From: Rhodospirillaceae bacterium
Lineage (GTDB): Bacteria; Pseudomonadota; Alphaproteobacteria; Rhodospirillales; Rhodospirillaceae
Length of the DNA stretch: 64,000 nt
NCBI GenBank assembly: GCA_040219235.1
Contig: JAVJSV010000021.1
Coordinates: forward strand, 62,001-126,000
Reading direction: 5' to 3'
Positions 53,505 through 62,453 of this stretch are shown here, piece by piece (the stretch's first letter is position 1; every line of letters begins with the position of its first letter). Both the position numbers and the translations under genes were made by a program. Under the pieces are notes generated by a model that was not told where the DNA came from, did no database searches, and saw only the letters and a list, made by a program, of their open reading frames with translations.

Positions 53505-54638
53505 GTGACGGAATCCGACCTCACACTATCCGACGTTCAAGACCTTGCGGCCAATCCGTCGCCAGAGGCGCGTGCCGACGCTGCCGCTAAAATTGCGGCG
53601 TCTTACGGGAAGTCTCTGATGTCACAATCAGAGTTAAAGATGGCGCAAGAGATCTTCAGACTGATGATGAAAGACGCCGAAGTCCGCGTGCGTGAAGCGC
53701 TCTCCATCAATCTGAAATCGACGCCCTTGCTGCCCCGCGATATTGCCATGAGCCTGGCCCGTGATGTCGACAGTGTGGCCGTGCCGATGATTGAAATGTC
53801 TGACGTGTTGACCACGGAAGACCTGATCGAAATTATTAACAGTCAGAATCCAACGAAGCTTGCCGCGGTTGCGGATCGCGCGACAATTCATGCAGACGTG
53901 GCCGAAGCTTTGGTCGAGCAAGGGGGGGAGGCTGCCGTTACAAAGCTCGTAGGTAATCCAGGGGCGCATCTCACCGAGCCCTGTATCCACCGGGTGGTAG
54001 ATCGTTTCGGCACGGTTGAAGCCATCCAGGAAAAACTGATCGCGCGTCCCGTGCTCCCGGTGACCGTCGCCGAGCGTTTGGTCACCAAAGTTTCCAACCA
54101 TTTGCGTGGGGCGCTGGTTTCACGCCACAAAATTTCACCTGACCTGGCGGCTGATCTGATTTTGCAGAGCCGTGAGCGCGCCACGGTCGGCCTAGCTGTT
54201 GGGGCCACAGACGATGAAGTTGAAGCCCTGGTCGGACAATTAGATCTCAATAAGCGGCTGACAGCCTCGCTGGTGCTGCGGGCGATTTGCATGGGACATC
54301 TTAAGTTTTTCGAGCATGCTATGGCGCGGCTTGCGGGTGTGCCTTTGGCCAACAGTCGTTTGTTGATTCATGATCCAGGTGGCTCAGGCTTAGAGACCCT
54401 GTGTGTTCGGGCCGACTTACCGGCAGCTATTCGCCCCGCCATTAAAGCGGCTGTTGCGGTGACGGATGAAACCGAGTTCGATGGCCGGACCGGGGCGGCG
54501 GAACGCTATAGCCGCCGCGTGATTGAGCGCGTGCTGACCCAGTATGAAGATCTCAACGCTGATTTTGAAACCGATGACCTGGAATACCTTTTAACCCAAT
54601 TGGGTCAATTGCCGACGACAAACCAGCAGGTTCACTAG
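53505..54638 (+). CDS. DUF2336 family protein
   Basis: 377 residues from a GTG at 53505. AAAGGAG lies seven bases upstream of this GTG and the family's N-terminal TLSDVQDLAANPSPEARADA follows; the ATG at 53487 lies upstream of that ribosome binding site and is less likely. The protein is helical, with HEAT-like repeats (LARDVDSVAVPMIEMSDVL, LVGNPGAHLTEPCIHRVVD, LVTKVSNHLRGALVSRH). DUF2336 proteins are typical of Alphaproteobacteria; in Caulobacter and Rhodospirillales relatives they are linked to regulation, but no activity is established. No enzyme motif is seen. Confidence 0.88.
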   Translation: MTESDLTLSDVQDLAANPSPEARADAAAKIAASYGKSLMSQSELKMAQEIFRLMMKDAEVRVREALSINLKSTPLLPRDIAMSLARDVDSVAVPMIEMSDVLTTEDLIEIINSQNPTKLAAVADRATIHADVAEALVEQGGEAAVTKLVGNPGAHLTEPCIHRVVDRFGTVEAIQEKLIARPVLPVTVAERLVTKVSNHLRGALVSRHKISPDLAADLILQSRERATVGLAVGATDDEVEALVGQLDLNKRLTASLVLRAICMGHLKFFEHAMARLAGVPLANSRLLIHDPGGSGLETLCVRADLPAAIRPAIKAAVAVTDETEFDGRTGAAERYSRRVIERVLTQYEDLNADFETDDLEYLLTQLGQLPTTNQQVH

Positions 54639-54680
54639 ACCCTATTCATTTTCATCAGCGCTATGGTCAGATGAGGGTGT

Positions 54681-55100
54681 TTACCACTCGCCTGTGTTTT
54701 TCATCGACGCCCAGGGTTCTTGCGGCGGCAGGGCATCACCGCTTTGCAGCAGCTCTATGGAGATGTTATCGGGCGAGCGCACAAAGGCCATGCGTCCATC
54801 GCGCGGTGGGCGATTAATCGTCACGCCTTTGTCCATCAAGCGCTGACAGGTTTCGTAGATATTATCCACCGCATAGGCCAGATGCCCGAAGTTGCGCCCG
54901 CCGGAATAGTCTTCCGGGTCCCAATTGTAGGTCAGTTCCACGGCGGCATCTTCGTCGCCCGGCGCGGCCAGAAACACCAGCGTAAAGCGCCCGCCTTCGT
55001 GGTCCCGACGGCTTAGTTCTTTCAGACCTAATTTGTTGCAGTAAAAATCAATCGAGGCATCCAGGTCGGTCACCCGGACCATGGTGTGAAGATATTTCAT
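54681..55100 (-). CDS. gloA: Glyoxalase I (lactoylglutathione lyase)
   Basis: 139 residues, of the nickel-type bacterial glyoxalase I that converts the methylglyoxal-glutathione adduct to lactoylglutathione. Metal ligands can be placed: His in [13 protein letters not shown], Glu in AAVELTYNW, His in [11 protein letters not shown] and Glu in [10 protein letters not shown]. The ATG at 55100 begins the typical N terminus; an in-frame extension to 55202 lacks family similarity and is rejected. It lies between the DUF2336 gene (convergent) and the pseudopilin-like gene. Confidence 0.95.
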   Translation of the reverse strand: MKYLHTMVRVTDLDASIDFYCNKLGLKELSRRDHEGGRFTLVFLAAPGDEDAAVELTYNWDPEDYSGGRNFGHLAYAVDNIYETCQRLMDKGVTINRPPRDGRMAFVRSPDNISIELLQSGDALPPQEPWASMKNTGEW

Positions 55101-55208
55101 GTACGGTCCATATTCGTGAATAAGGTATGAGTTAGCATCGCGTGAACGTAATGCTAACGCAAGCCGCCGCCAGTGATAGTTTTTGCTTCGTGTTGACCTC
55201 AAGCCAAT

Positions 55209-58200
55209 CTATGGCGTGACGTCGCACCATCTGCCGTCGCCATCGTTGTCACCATACGTTAACTCCGTACAGGCCCCGACCGCATCGCAGGCTTTCAGCA
55301 CGCGCACATAAAAGTCTGATCTGCGGTTACCTGTTGTTTCAGTATTGAGAAGAGGGGTGACGATAACTGTGTCAAACGAGGGGTTCGTGGGCTCTAGAAA
55401 AGCATCTCCGCGCATTGAGTTGCTGCCATCTGTATTGGTGCAGGTGGGGCCAGACCCAGCCGTAATAGGTCCAAATGTTTCGCACGTGCCTTCAGGCCCA
55501 CCATCACACAATTGTACTTGTGCTTGATCCAAGCCATCGTTGCCATTCTGATTACTGGCTAACTGTTGACCAAATCTACTGAAGCCAATTCTTAAGCGGC
55601 TCCAGCTTTCTTCAAAGTGAAAAATGAGCGTTTCTGTTACGGGTTCTGTTCCCGTCGGGTTTTGCTCCATATCTAAAAGAGCATTACGTCCATACGAAGG
55701 AAAGTTGACGTTGTTGTTTACGGTATTCGTAATGCCGAAACCGGAATTTTCATCATTACCTGTATCTGTTGATTGAATTTCACCAACCCCGCTGATCATT
55801 AAGTCTAACGTTTCACCGCTATCTGGGTAGGAATTAAAGTCTAACCAAGCGCGATCAGTATCTTCACTATCTGTCGGGTCACCCGCATCTAAACCAAGTG
55901 CTGTATTAACGGCATCTGCCGTTATCTCCCCAGTATCGCCTGAGCCAACACTTGCGACGGCAATCGGCGTAAATGAAACACAACGGAATTCTGTGTCACC
56001 ATTGCTATTGTCTGTCACAAGGGTTCGGTCAAAGGCACAGTTCACGTCAGCCCCGCAAGCCTTGAAGGCTCCCACATAAAATCCAGAAAGCCCCTGGATA
56101 TCGCTTGAGTCAATCGGTTCAGGTATAATCTGAACGCGGTCAAAATATTCAGCGCCGGTTAATCCAAAGTCTGTGGAGATAACCATGGAGCTATTATTGT
56201 TATTGTGAACCGCATTGAGGTCGCAGGCCCGGTACGTTTCTGTAGCCACCAGTTGCTCGTCTTCCGCCAGATTGGTGTTGTAGGCCCGCAGGACCACCTG
56301 CTCGAGTAATCCGCCTGTATATGGATCTGTTCCAGTGTTATCCGTGGCCCCAAAGTCGCGCAGATTCACGGTGAATCTCCGGTATTGATTGTCGAATTCG
56401 ACTGTCAGTTTTTCCCGAGCATCCAGAGGATAAAAGGTGGTTTCTGCCTGAAAGGGGTTTTGGCCCACATCAATGTTGGAAATCAGGTTGTTATCACTCA
56501 CGCCTTGGTTGCCGATGAAGTCGTCGAGGTCGAGGTGGAATTTTCCGCGTTCCATGAAAATACGCGCGTTATCCATTTCCCCTATTTCAGTCGTTTCTGG
56601 GATCGCGGCAAAGGCTTGGTCAAGAGTTAGATTTCCAGTAGCAGCCCCGCCCAGATCCGTCCGAATGTCTTCTTCTGTAAAATCCCGTGTCTGAGCTGTG
56701 TCTGAGGCTGGCGTTTTCGAGCCGACAATGGTGTCCGTTCGCTCAAAGTTGAGTCCAAAGCGTTGGATGGTCACTTCGCCGCCGCGATCAGCACCCGTGG
56801 GAGCCGCAGGCATGCCAGAGGTAAACCCAAAGCGGAGCGCTTCCATAGCGGTAACATCTGCGATTTGTATGCACGCTGAAACGTGAGGCCGCCGTGCGGC
56901 GTCTGAGCCGTCATCGTAATCACTGGTCAGGTCATCGCAATCGGATGGGTCTGTGCTGCAAGCCTCCGGTGTGGTCGCATTGCCTGTGTTCCACACCCAG
57001 GCATCAAACCGCACTTCAGTCGCAGGGTCGTCGCATCCATTACCATCATACCAGTGCAGTTCGGTGCGGACCTTTTGAAAACGGGAATTGAAGCCCGAGC
57101 CTTGATCAATGGGGTCACCGTCCTCCAACCATGTTGTTGATGCGTCTTGGTAGCATGCCTCAGGTTGATCTGGATCTGCGGCGATGGCCGCAGTTACTTG
57201 CCGGGTACCGCCATTTACAACTGCGTCAATTCCAAAGCTGTCACCAGGGTCGCCAGTAATGGTCAGGCCATCCATGTCATCGCGACAGACCGGGCCGTTA
57301 AAATTGGCATCCGCAGAACCACCAGCAACAACGGGTGGTCCCACTGGGTCTAGGGGCGGGTTAGTCACCTCACCTTCATCGCCCGCATGGTTATTATTCC
57401 CCAAAATGATAGCGATATGGTTATTGCTATCCAGATCGAATATCTGCTCTGCTTCACCGGTGTCTGCAAAGACAGGACTTGTGTCGATCTCAAGGCCAAA
57501 TCTAAAGACATCGTTCGGCTGTGCCAGCTCTGTGTAGTCGCCTGTGTCACTGTCCGCGCTGGTAAGAGCGTCCTGCTCATCACCAAAGCCAAGAAATTGG
57601 TTCGTGCCACCGCAAGGGGGCTGAACATTAAAACCAGTGCCTGGATTGGCACGGGTAACATCCGTTGGCGCGCCTCCATCGGTTTTATGGGCGAAGTATC
57701 CTAGCACTAGGCCACTGCCACGTGTGGCTGCACTCGTCGATTCAAAGAATACTTCCGCATATTGGCGAATGGTGTACCCCTGAAGCGGGTATGTTGGTTC
57801 CGTATAGCTGCACGCGCGCGTATCGAACGTGTCATTGCTGTTGATACGCAGCACTTCCTTTTCCGAGCCATTTTCACTATCGCCATCGGCATCGTATCGG
57901 GTGCTGTCAAAACTGTTGCTGCTCTGTGTCGCATTGTTTGCTGAGCGCGTGAATACGCGAGCGGTTTCCGCACGACTGAAGCCCACTTGGGCACCTGGGG
58001 GCTCATTTATATCTTGTTCATTAATCACCGGGCATTCAACGGTGAAAGTCTCAGAGGCTTGAACCGCGCGCACAATATCGTCGAATTCGCTGGTGCCATC
58101 CGTCTCGTCGAACGGCCCCGCGCGAAATTCGTTGTTGGTGCCGGGGTCGCATCCTGCCCCGGATGGATTGGGGCAGTTGTCCAATTCAAAGGCCGACGTT

Positions 58201-58775
58201 GGCACTTGCGTTTGGTTGCCACTGTTGCTGTTATAGGCACCGAACCCATTCTCACCATGACTGATCAGCGCGAAGGTATAGTCTGTGCCGTCCTCGGCTT
58301 CGTTTAATGTGCCAACCCGCGCGTTCTCTCCGTTGCAGACGCTGATATTTGTATTGTCGACGATGTAGGTGATGTAGTTGCCCTGGGGATCAATGGCGCT
58401 TGATCGCGGCAAACCAAGAGTCGTCCATGGGACGATGCCCCGGTTCAGGTTGCAGATGGTGCCATTATTCCCAACAGATGTGCCGAGACTACCAGGGATC
58501 GTTGGATCTGACGGACATGGCAGCAGGAAGTTGGCATCCTGAATGGCGGAGACTTCAATGGCATCTTTAATCAGTTTAAAATTGGCACGTTGCGCCTGCG
58601 TCACTTCTAGGCCGCGCCGCGAATTCATCAATTGCGTCTGGCTGATGGCCACACCCGCTGCAATAATCACAACCGTGATGATAACCAGCGCTGCCTGCCC
58701 GGCGTCGTCCCGCACAGCATGATCCCGAGCAGTTTTCAGAATTCGGAACCATTGCATCACTGACTGAAATTTCAT
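55209..58775 (-). CDS. Giant pseudopilin-like surface protein with possible lectin-like region and duplicated C-terminal domain
   Basis: 1188 residues from the ATG at 58775, which has AAAGG upstream. The N-terminal 25 residues are basic; a transmembrane/pilin helix follows (GQAALVIITVVIIAAGVAIS), then a helical stem QRANFKLIKDAIEVS and the LPCP block (NFLLPCPSDPTIPG, GIVPWTTLGLPRS) known in pseudopilin-type proteins. Residues about 290-680 contain GSGLVLGYF, FGLEIDT, NNHIAIILGNNNH and RTELHWYDG, a pattern like L-type lectins. Two related C-terminal domains follow (about 787-930 and 1045-1188), each with an EFD/HFE strand, FG, CD or CG pairs and FY V..KAC. Likely a surface adhesin. Confidence 0.75.
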   Translation of the reverse strand: MKFQSVMQWFRILKTARDHAVRDDAGQAALVIITVVIIAAGVAISQTQLMNSRRGLEVTQAQRANFKLIKDAIEVSAIQDANFLLPCPSDPTIPGSLGTSVGNNGTICNLNRGIVPWTTLGLPRSSAIDPQGNYITYIVDNTNISVCNGENARVGTLNEAEDGTDYTFALISHGENGFGAYNSNSGNQTQVPTSAFELDNCPNPSGAGCDPGTNNEFRAGPFDETDGTSEFDDIVRAVQASETFTVECPVINEQDINEPPGAQVGFSRAETARVFTRSANNATQSSNSFDSTRYDADGDSENGSEKEVLRINSNDTFDTRACSYTEPTYPLQGYTIRQYAEVFFESTSAATRGSGLVLGYFAHKTDGGAPTDVTRANPGTGFNVQPPCGGTNQFLGFGDEQDALTSADSDTGDYTELAQPNDVFRFGLEIDTSPVFADTGEAEQIFDLDSNNHIAIILGNNNHAGDEGEVTNPPLDPVGPPVVAGGSADANFNGPVCRDDMDGLTITGDPGDSFGIDAVVNGGTRQVTAAIAADPDQPEACYQDASTTWLEDGDPIDQGSGFNSRFQKVRTELHWYDGNGCDDPATEVRFDAWVWNTGNATTPEACSTDPSDCDDLTSDYDDGSDAARRPHVSACIQIADVTAMEALRFGFTSGMPAAPTGADRGGEVTIQRFGLNFERTDTIVGSKTPASDTAQTRDFTEEDIRTDLGGAATGNLTLDQAFAAIPETTEIGEMDNARIFMERGKFHLDLDDFIGNQGVSDNNLISNIDVGQNPFQAETTFYPLDAREKLTVEFDNQYRRFTVNLRDFGATDNTGTDPYTGGLLEQVVLRAYNTNLAEDEQLVATETYRACDLNAVHNNNNSSMVISTDFGLTGAEYFDRVQIIPEPIDSSDIQGLSGFYVGAFKACGADVNCAFDRTLVTDNSNGDTEFRCVSFTPIAVASVGSGDTGEITADAVNTALGLDAGDPTDSEDTDRAWLDFNSYPDSGETLDLMISGVGEIQSTDTGNDENSGFGITNTVNNNVNFPSYGRNALLDMEQNPTGTEPVTETLIFHFEESWSRLRIGFSRFGQQLASNQNGNDGLDQAQVQLCDGGPEGTCETFGPITAGSGPTCTNTDGSNSMRGDAFLEPTNPSFDTVIVTPLLNTETTGNRRSDFYVRVLKACDAVGACTELTYGDNDGDGRWCDVTP

Positions 58776-58797
58776 GTCTTGAACCTTTAAGATCATC

Positions 58798-58863
58798 TTC
58801 TGCGTGCAGAAAAACCACATTCTGCGTGTAGAAAAACCACATTCTGCGTGCAGAAAAACCACA
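58798..58863. repeat. Three tandem 22-bp repeats with internal palindrome
   Basis: TTCTGCGTGCAGAAAAACCACA repeats at 58798-58819, 58820-58841 (one change) and 58842-58863. TTCTGC and GCAGAA form an inverted repeat around a 2-base centre in copies 1 and 3. The array lies just upstream of the pseudopilin gene start and within an in-frame extension of that ORF. It is a candidate operator or phase-variable promoter element. Confidence 0.85.
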
Positions 58864-59073
58864 CGGCCCTTAACCTACAGGATACGGGCAATACATTCTT
58901 ATAAATTGAAGTTAATTTTTATTACACACGTAATAAGTGTGTTTCTGCGTTCACATGTGCCTCGCATATATTAAGTAACGCTTTGCAGTTGACTGGCGTT
59001 TCCGTTAGGGCGCGGTAAATCGGTCGTAAAAAGCTTTTATTGAGCTTTGGCATGATGTTTGAGGGGCTGGGGG

Positions 59074-59844
59074 TTATCGACGGGCCTTCATCGCGCCGTT
59101 CTTCAAGGCTGTTATGGCGTTTTCAAACAGCTCAGCCGTGCAATTCACACCGTCCACGGTTTGCCCCTGGTAAGACGTGCAGAGGTTCAGGGCACCCAAG
59201 GCGGTTGCACTGTCAGCGGTCAGTTGCTCCAAGGCTTGACCCCCGCCGTTGGCCAGGTCACGCAAAACCAGCGGACTGGCCATGCCGATGGACTCGATCA
59301 CGTCAAACCCCAAAATATTATGTAATGCCGTGAGCAGTTTTGGCCCCAGCAGTTGAGGCGATGCCGGGCCTTTGTGGCGGTTGGCGAGCGTTAAAACGGA
59401 CTCCAATAGAAAATCCAGAACCGAAGAGTGCCGGTTAAACGCAAGCACCGCATTATGCACTTGCCGGAAACTTTTCAGGCGTCCATTGCTGTGCGGTTGT
59501 ATCCAAATCTGCCGCCCGAGGGCAAAGTTGTCGGCGGGGTTGATGTTCAGTCTTTTCGGTTCAAACACATAAACGTCAGCATCCAGCCAAATCACACGGT
59601 CAATGTCGGGTTGATGCGTAAATACTTCTTTGGCCCAGGCCAAACGGGCAATGTCGCATAGCAACGGCTTTTGCGTGGCGAATTTGTCCAGAAGTCCCTG
59701 GGGAACCAGATCAAAGATGTCGTCCCCCCGGAATTGATAGGCCCAATGGTTTTGGGTTGCCAAGGCATGGACGCTCGCCATGCAGCTGACAACCCAGTCC
59801 GGTTGTGCCGTGGTGCGATAAGATTGTAGCAAGGCAGTACGCAT
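59074..59844 (-). CDS. Glycosyltransferase (GT-A-like, nucleotide-sugar dependent)
   Basis: 256 residues. The DxD sugar-nucleotide motif is in RVIWLDADVYVFEP; other elements are KPLLCDIARLAWAKEVF and KSFRQVHNAVLAFNRHSS, and KLLTALHNILGFDVIE. No signal peptide, so it acts in the cytoplasm, perhaps on a surface polysaccharide or a glycoprotein. The acceptor is unknown. It is transcribed in the same direction as the pseudopilin gene 300 bp away and might glycosylate it; this is only a neighbourhood argument. The ATG at 59844 is preferred over an upstream GTG. Confidence 0.7.
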   Translation of the reverse strand: MRTALLQSYRTTAQPDWVVSCMASVHALATQNHWAYQFRGDDIFDLVPQGLLDKFATQKPLLCDIARLAWAKEVFTHQPDIDRVIWLDADVYVFEPKRLNINPADNFALGRQIWIQPHSNGRLKSFRQVHNAVLAFNRHSSVLDFLLESVLTLANRHKGPASPQLLGPKLLTALHNILGFDVIESIGMASPLVLRDLANGGGQALEQLTADSATALGALNLCTSYQGQTVDGVNCTAELFENAITALKNGAMKARR

Positions 59845-60081
59845 GGCCCGTGTTATCTCACTCAAGTGGCATCTCACTCAAGCAGCGTTTCAGGCAAGTG
59901 TCATCTCATTCAAATTTTAGGTGAGGTTATTTCTAAAGCCGCTGGAAAATCACGGTTAAGTATTGCAGATACCAATTATCGCAGACGCCAACGATTACTT
60001 CCGCTATGCTAAAAGAAAAACAACATCACCAGACGCTGCGTCTGACGAGGCGGGGAGTTGTAACAATGAGTGCAGTCGCAC

Positions 60082-60840
60082 ATGGCTAAAACGGAATCCG
60101 GTATTCGGACCAACAGGTCCCTCGTGCGTGGTTTGAAGGTGCTGACCGAAATCAGTGGCCATGGCCCCATGCGTGCGTCTGAAGTCGCGCGCCGTGTCGA
60201 GTTGCCGCGCGCAACTGTGGTGCGTCTGATTGAAACGTTGATCGAAGTCGGCATGATCCGCCGGCACGACGGCTCTAAAACCTATGAAGTCACAGAGCAG
60301 GTCACGCGTCTGTCCCATGGCTATGACCGGTGGAGTGCGCTCACCGACTCTGCCATCCAAGCCATCAATGCGGCGGCGGATGACCTGACCTGGCCGCTGG
60401 TCCTGACCACGCCCTCGGGTTTGGATATGGTGGTGCGCTACAACACGGATCATACCAGCCCGCTTGCGTTGCAACGCTATAATTTGGGGTTCCGCATTCC
60501 GGTGTTTGATACGGCCAGCGGTATGGTGTTTCTCGCCTATAGCACGGATCAGGGACGCGAGACCTATTTGCGGCTGTTGGAAGCCGAGCAAGGCACTTTG
60601 GATGTCAACCGGGTCAAACGCCGCATTGAAGAAACCCGCCTTGATGGCTATTGCATCCATCATCGGGCGGGAAGTCTGGAAAAAGCCTGCGCTGTGCCGG
60701 TGATCCGGGGAGACAGTTTTATTGGCGCGCTCACCATGCGCTTTATCCCCTCCGCTGTCAGTTATGCGGAATTGAAATCGCGCTATGTCGCGCCGCTCAC
60801 TGAACTGGGCACCACCATCAGCGGCCAGCTCGCGGTTTAA
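60082..60840 (+). CDS. IclR family transcriptional regulator
   Basis: 252 residues. The N-terminal winged helix reads RSLVRGLKVLTEISGHGPMR followed by SEVARRVELPRATVVRLIET. The C-terminal IclR effector domain follows (FDTASGMVFLAYSTDQGRE, LEAEQGTLDVNRVKRRIEE, DGYCIHHRAGSLEKACAVPV). The ATG at 60082 is used; a GTG four codons earlier is less likely. It is encoded upstream of, and on the same strand as, an NhaC antiporter, a nitrilase-fold protein and an SDR, and probably controls that set in response to an aromatic or carboxylic substrate. Confidence 0.9.
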   Translation: MAKTESGIRTNRSLVRGLKVLTEISGHGPMRASEVARRVELPRATVVRLIETLIEVGMIRRHDGSKTYEVTEQVTRLSHGYDRWSALTDSAIQAINAAADDLTWPLVLTTPSGLDMVVRYNTDHTSPLALQRYNLGFRIPVFDTASGMVFLAYSTDQGRETYLRLLEAEQGTLDVNRVKRRIEETRLDGYCIHHRAGSLEKACAVPVIRGDSFIGALTMRFIPSAVSYAELKSRYVAPLTELGTTISGQLAV

Positions 60841-60907
60841 CGCCCTTGACTCCAAAGCCGTCGCGGCTACTCGCGCTCTCGGAATGCTCTGTGTACTATA
60901 GCAGCAG

Positions 60908-62431
60908 ATGCGTCAGGGGGGATCAGGTTCTGTGAGTGAATCAAATGCGTATAAGCATGCGGACCAAGAGCCATTGCCGCAGGTCAGCCTCGTCGAGGCA
61001 TTAATCCCGATCCTCCTCCTGGTTCTCATGCTCGCCTTTGCGGTGGCCACCTTTGGCGACGAAACCACGGGCGGTCCGGCCCAAATCGCGCTGATCACCT
61101 GCGGCATGATCGCCGCCGCTATCGGTATGCGCAAAGGTCTGAGCTGGAAAGTCCTGGAAGACGCGGTGGTGAAATCCATCAGCCGCTCTTCTGTGGCCAT
61201 CCTGATCCTGCTCTCGATCGGTGCGCTCATCGGCGTATGGATGTCGGCCGGGGTTATTCCGACCATCATTTACTATGGCTCTATGGTGCTCAATCCGTCT
61301 ATCTTTTATGTGGCGGCCTTGGTGGTCTGTGCTGTGGTGTCCGTCGCCATCGGCAGTTCGTGGACCACCGCAGGCACCATTGGCATTGCGCTGATCAGTA
61401 TTGCCAGTGCCATGGGGCTTTCTGTTGAAATGACGGCCGGGGCCATCATCTCGGGGGCCTACTTTGGCGATAAACTTTCGCCTCTGTCAGACACCACCAA
61501 TCTGGCCTCCGGGTTGTCGGGCACCGACCTGTTTACCCACATCAGCTTTCTGTTGTGGACGACCGTACCGGCGTTTTTGATTGCGGTTCTGTTTTTCTCG
61601 GTGGCGACCCTGATGATGGGCGATGTCACGCCAGAATCCCAAATCGCGGAACTGCGCGAGAGCATCGCGGCTACGTTCTCGGTCAACGCGGTGTTGTTTG
61701 TGCCGTTGCTCGTCATGTTCGTTATGGGAGTTAAACGCGTGCCGGCGTTTGTGGCTATCTTTCTCTCCACCCTCATCGGCGCGCTGCTCGGCAGTATCGT
61801 GCAAGAGCCCGCTGCCCTGTCTGAAGAGGGCAGTGCAGCGCTCGCGCTGATCAATACCTACTGGTTGGCAGCCGCCAACGGCTTTGCGGCTTCAAGTGCC
61901 GACCCAGTTTTGAACGATCTGCTGTCCGGCGGCGGCATGGGCAGCATGCTGACAACCATCTGGCTCATTCTCAGCGCCATGTTCTTCAGTGGCATGATGG
62001 AACGCACGGGCATGCTGCAACGTATTCTTGTCTCGTTGTTGTTGATGTTCAAAAAAGACGGTTCGCTCATCGCCGGGGCGGGCATGACCGCTTTAGCCAC
62101 CAATGCCCTGGCGTCTGATCAATACCTGTCCATCGTGCTGACCAGCCGCATGTACGCCGACGAATTCAAAAAGCGCGGCCTTGATCCGGTCAATCTGTCG
62201 CGCGCCGTGGAAGACTCCGGCACGGTCACGTCCGCCCTGGTGCCGTGGAACACCTGCGGCGCTTTCATGGCCGGAACCCTTGGCGTGCCGACGTTGGCCT
62301 ACTTGCCGTTTTGTATTTTCAATTTGGCCAGTCCGGTGATTTCAATGATCTATGCCGCGACCGGCTTTAAAATCAGACGGCTAGAAGCCGGCCCAACGGA
62401 CTCACCTGCGGTGAGATCTAAAGCCGCTTAA
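60908..62431 (+). CDS. Na+/H+ antiporter NhaC-family protein
   Basis: 507 residues with about 12 transmembrane helices. Family blocks: VALITCGMIAAAIGMRKG-like start, IGALIGVWMSAGVIPTIIYY, SVAIGSSWTTAGTIGIALIS, GAIISGAYFGDKLSPLSDTT and LSRAVEDSGTVTSALVPWNT. These match NhaC, which exchanges sodium for protons or amino/organic acids. Its position in a likely catabolic unit suggests a carboxylate or amine/proton exchanger for the pathway substrate. The ATG at 60908 is taken; a GTG at 60932 is possible. Nitrilase-fold gene follows 22 bp later. Confidence 0.9.
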   Translation: MRQGGSGSVSESNAYKHADQEPLPQVSLVEALIPILLLVLMLAFAVATFGDETTGGPAQIALITCGMIAAAIGMRKGLSWKVLEDAVVKSISRSSVAILILLSIGALIGVWMSAGVIPTIIYYGSMVLNPSIFYVAALVVCAVVSVAIGSSWTTAGTIGIALISIASAMGLSVEMTAGAIISGAYFGDKLSPLSDTTNLASGLSGTDLFTHISFLLWTTVPAFLIAVLFFSVATLMMGDVTPESQIAELRESIAATFSVNAVLFVPLLVMFVMGVKRVPAFVAIFLSTLIGALLGSIVQEPAALSEEGSAALALINTYWLAAANGFAASSADPVLNDLLSGGGMGSMLTTIWLILSAMFFSGMMERTGMLQRILVSLLLMFKKDGSLIAGAGMTALATNALASDQYLSIVLTSRMYADEFKKRGLDPVNLSRAVEDSGTVTSALVPWNTCGAFMAGTLGVPTLAYLPFCIFNLASPVISMIYAATGFKIRRLEAGPTDSPAVRSKAA

Positions 62432-62453
62432 GGTCGAATTGGGGAAGGGACCC

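Noticed and set aside
58798-58863. CRISPR-like array
   Set aside because: Three directly adjacent 22-bp units with no spacers; a simple tandem repeat.
60004-60855. 283-codon open frame on the minus strand
   Set aside because: Complete overlap with the IclR gene, which has clear domain motifs.
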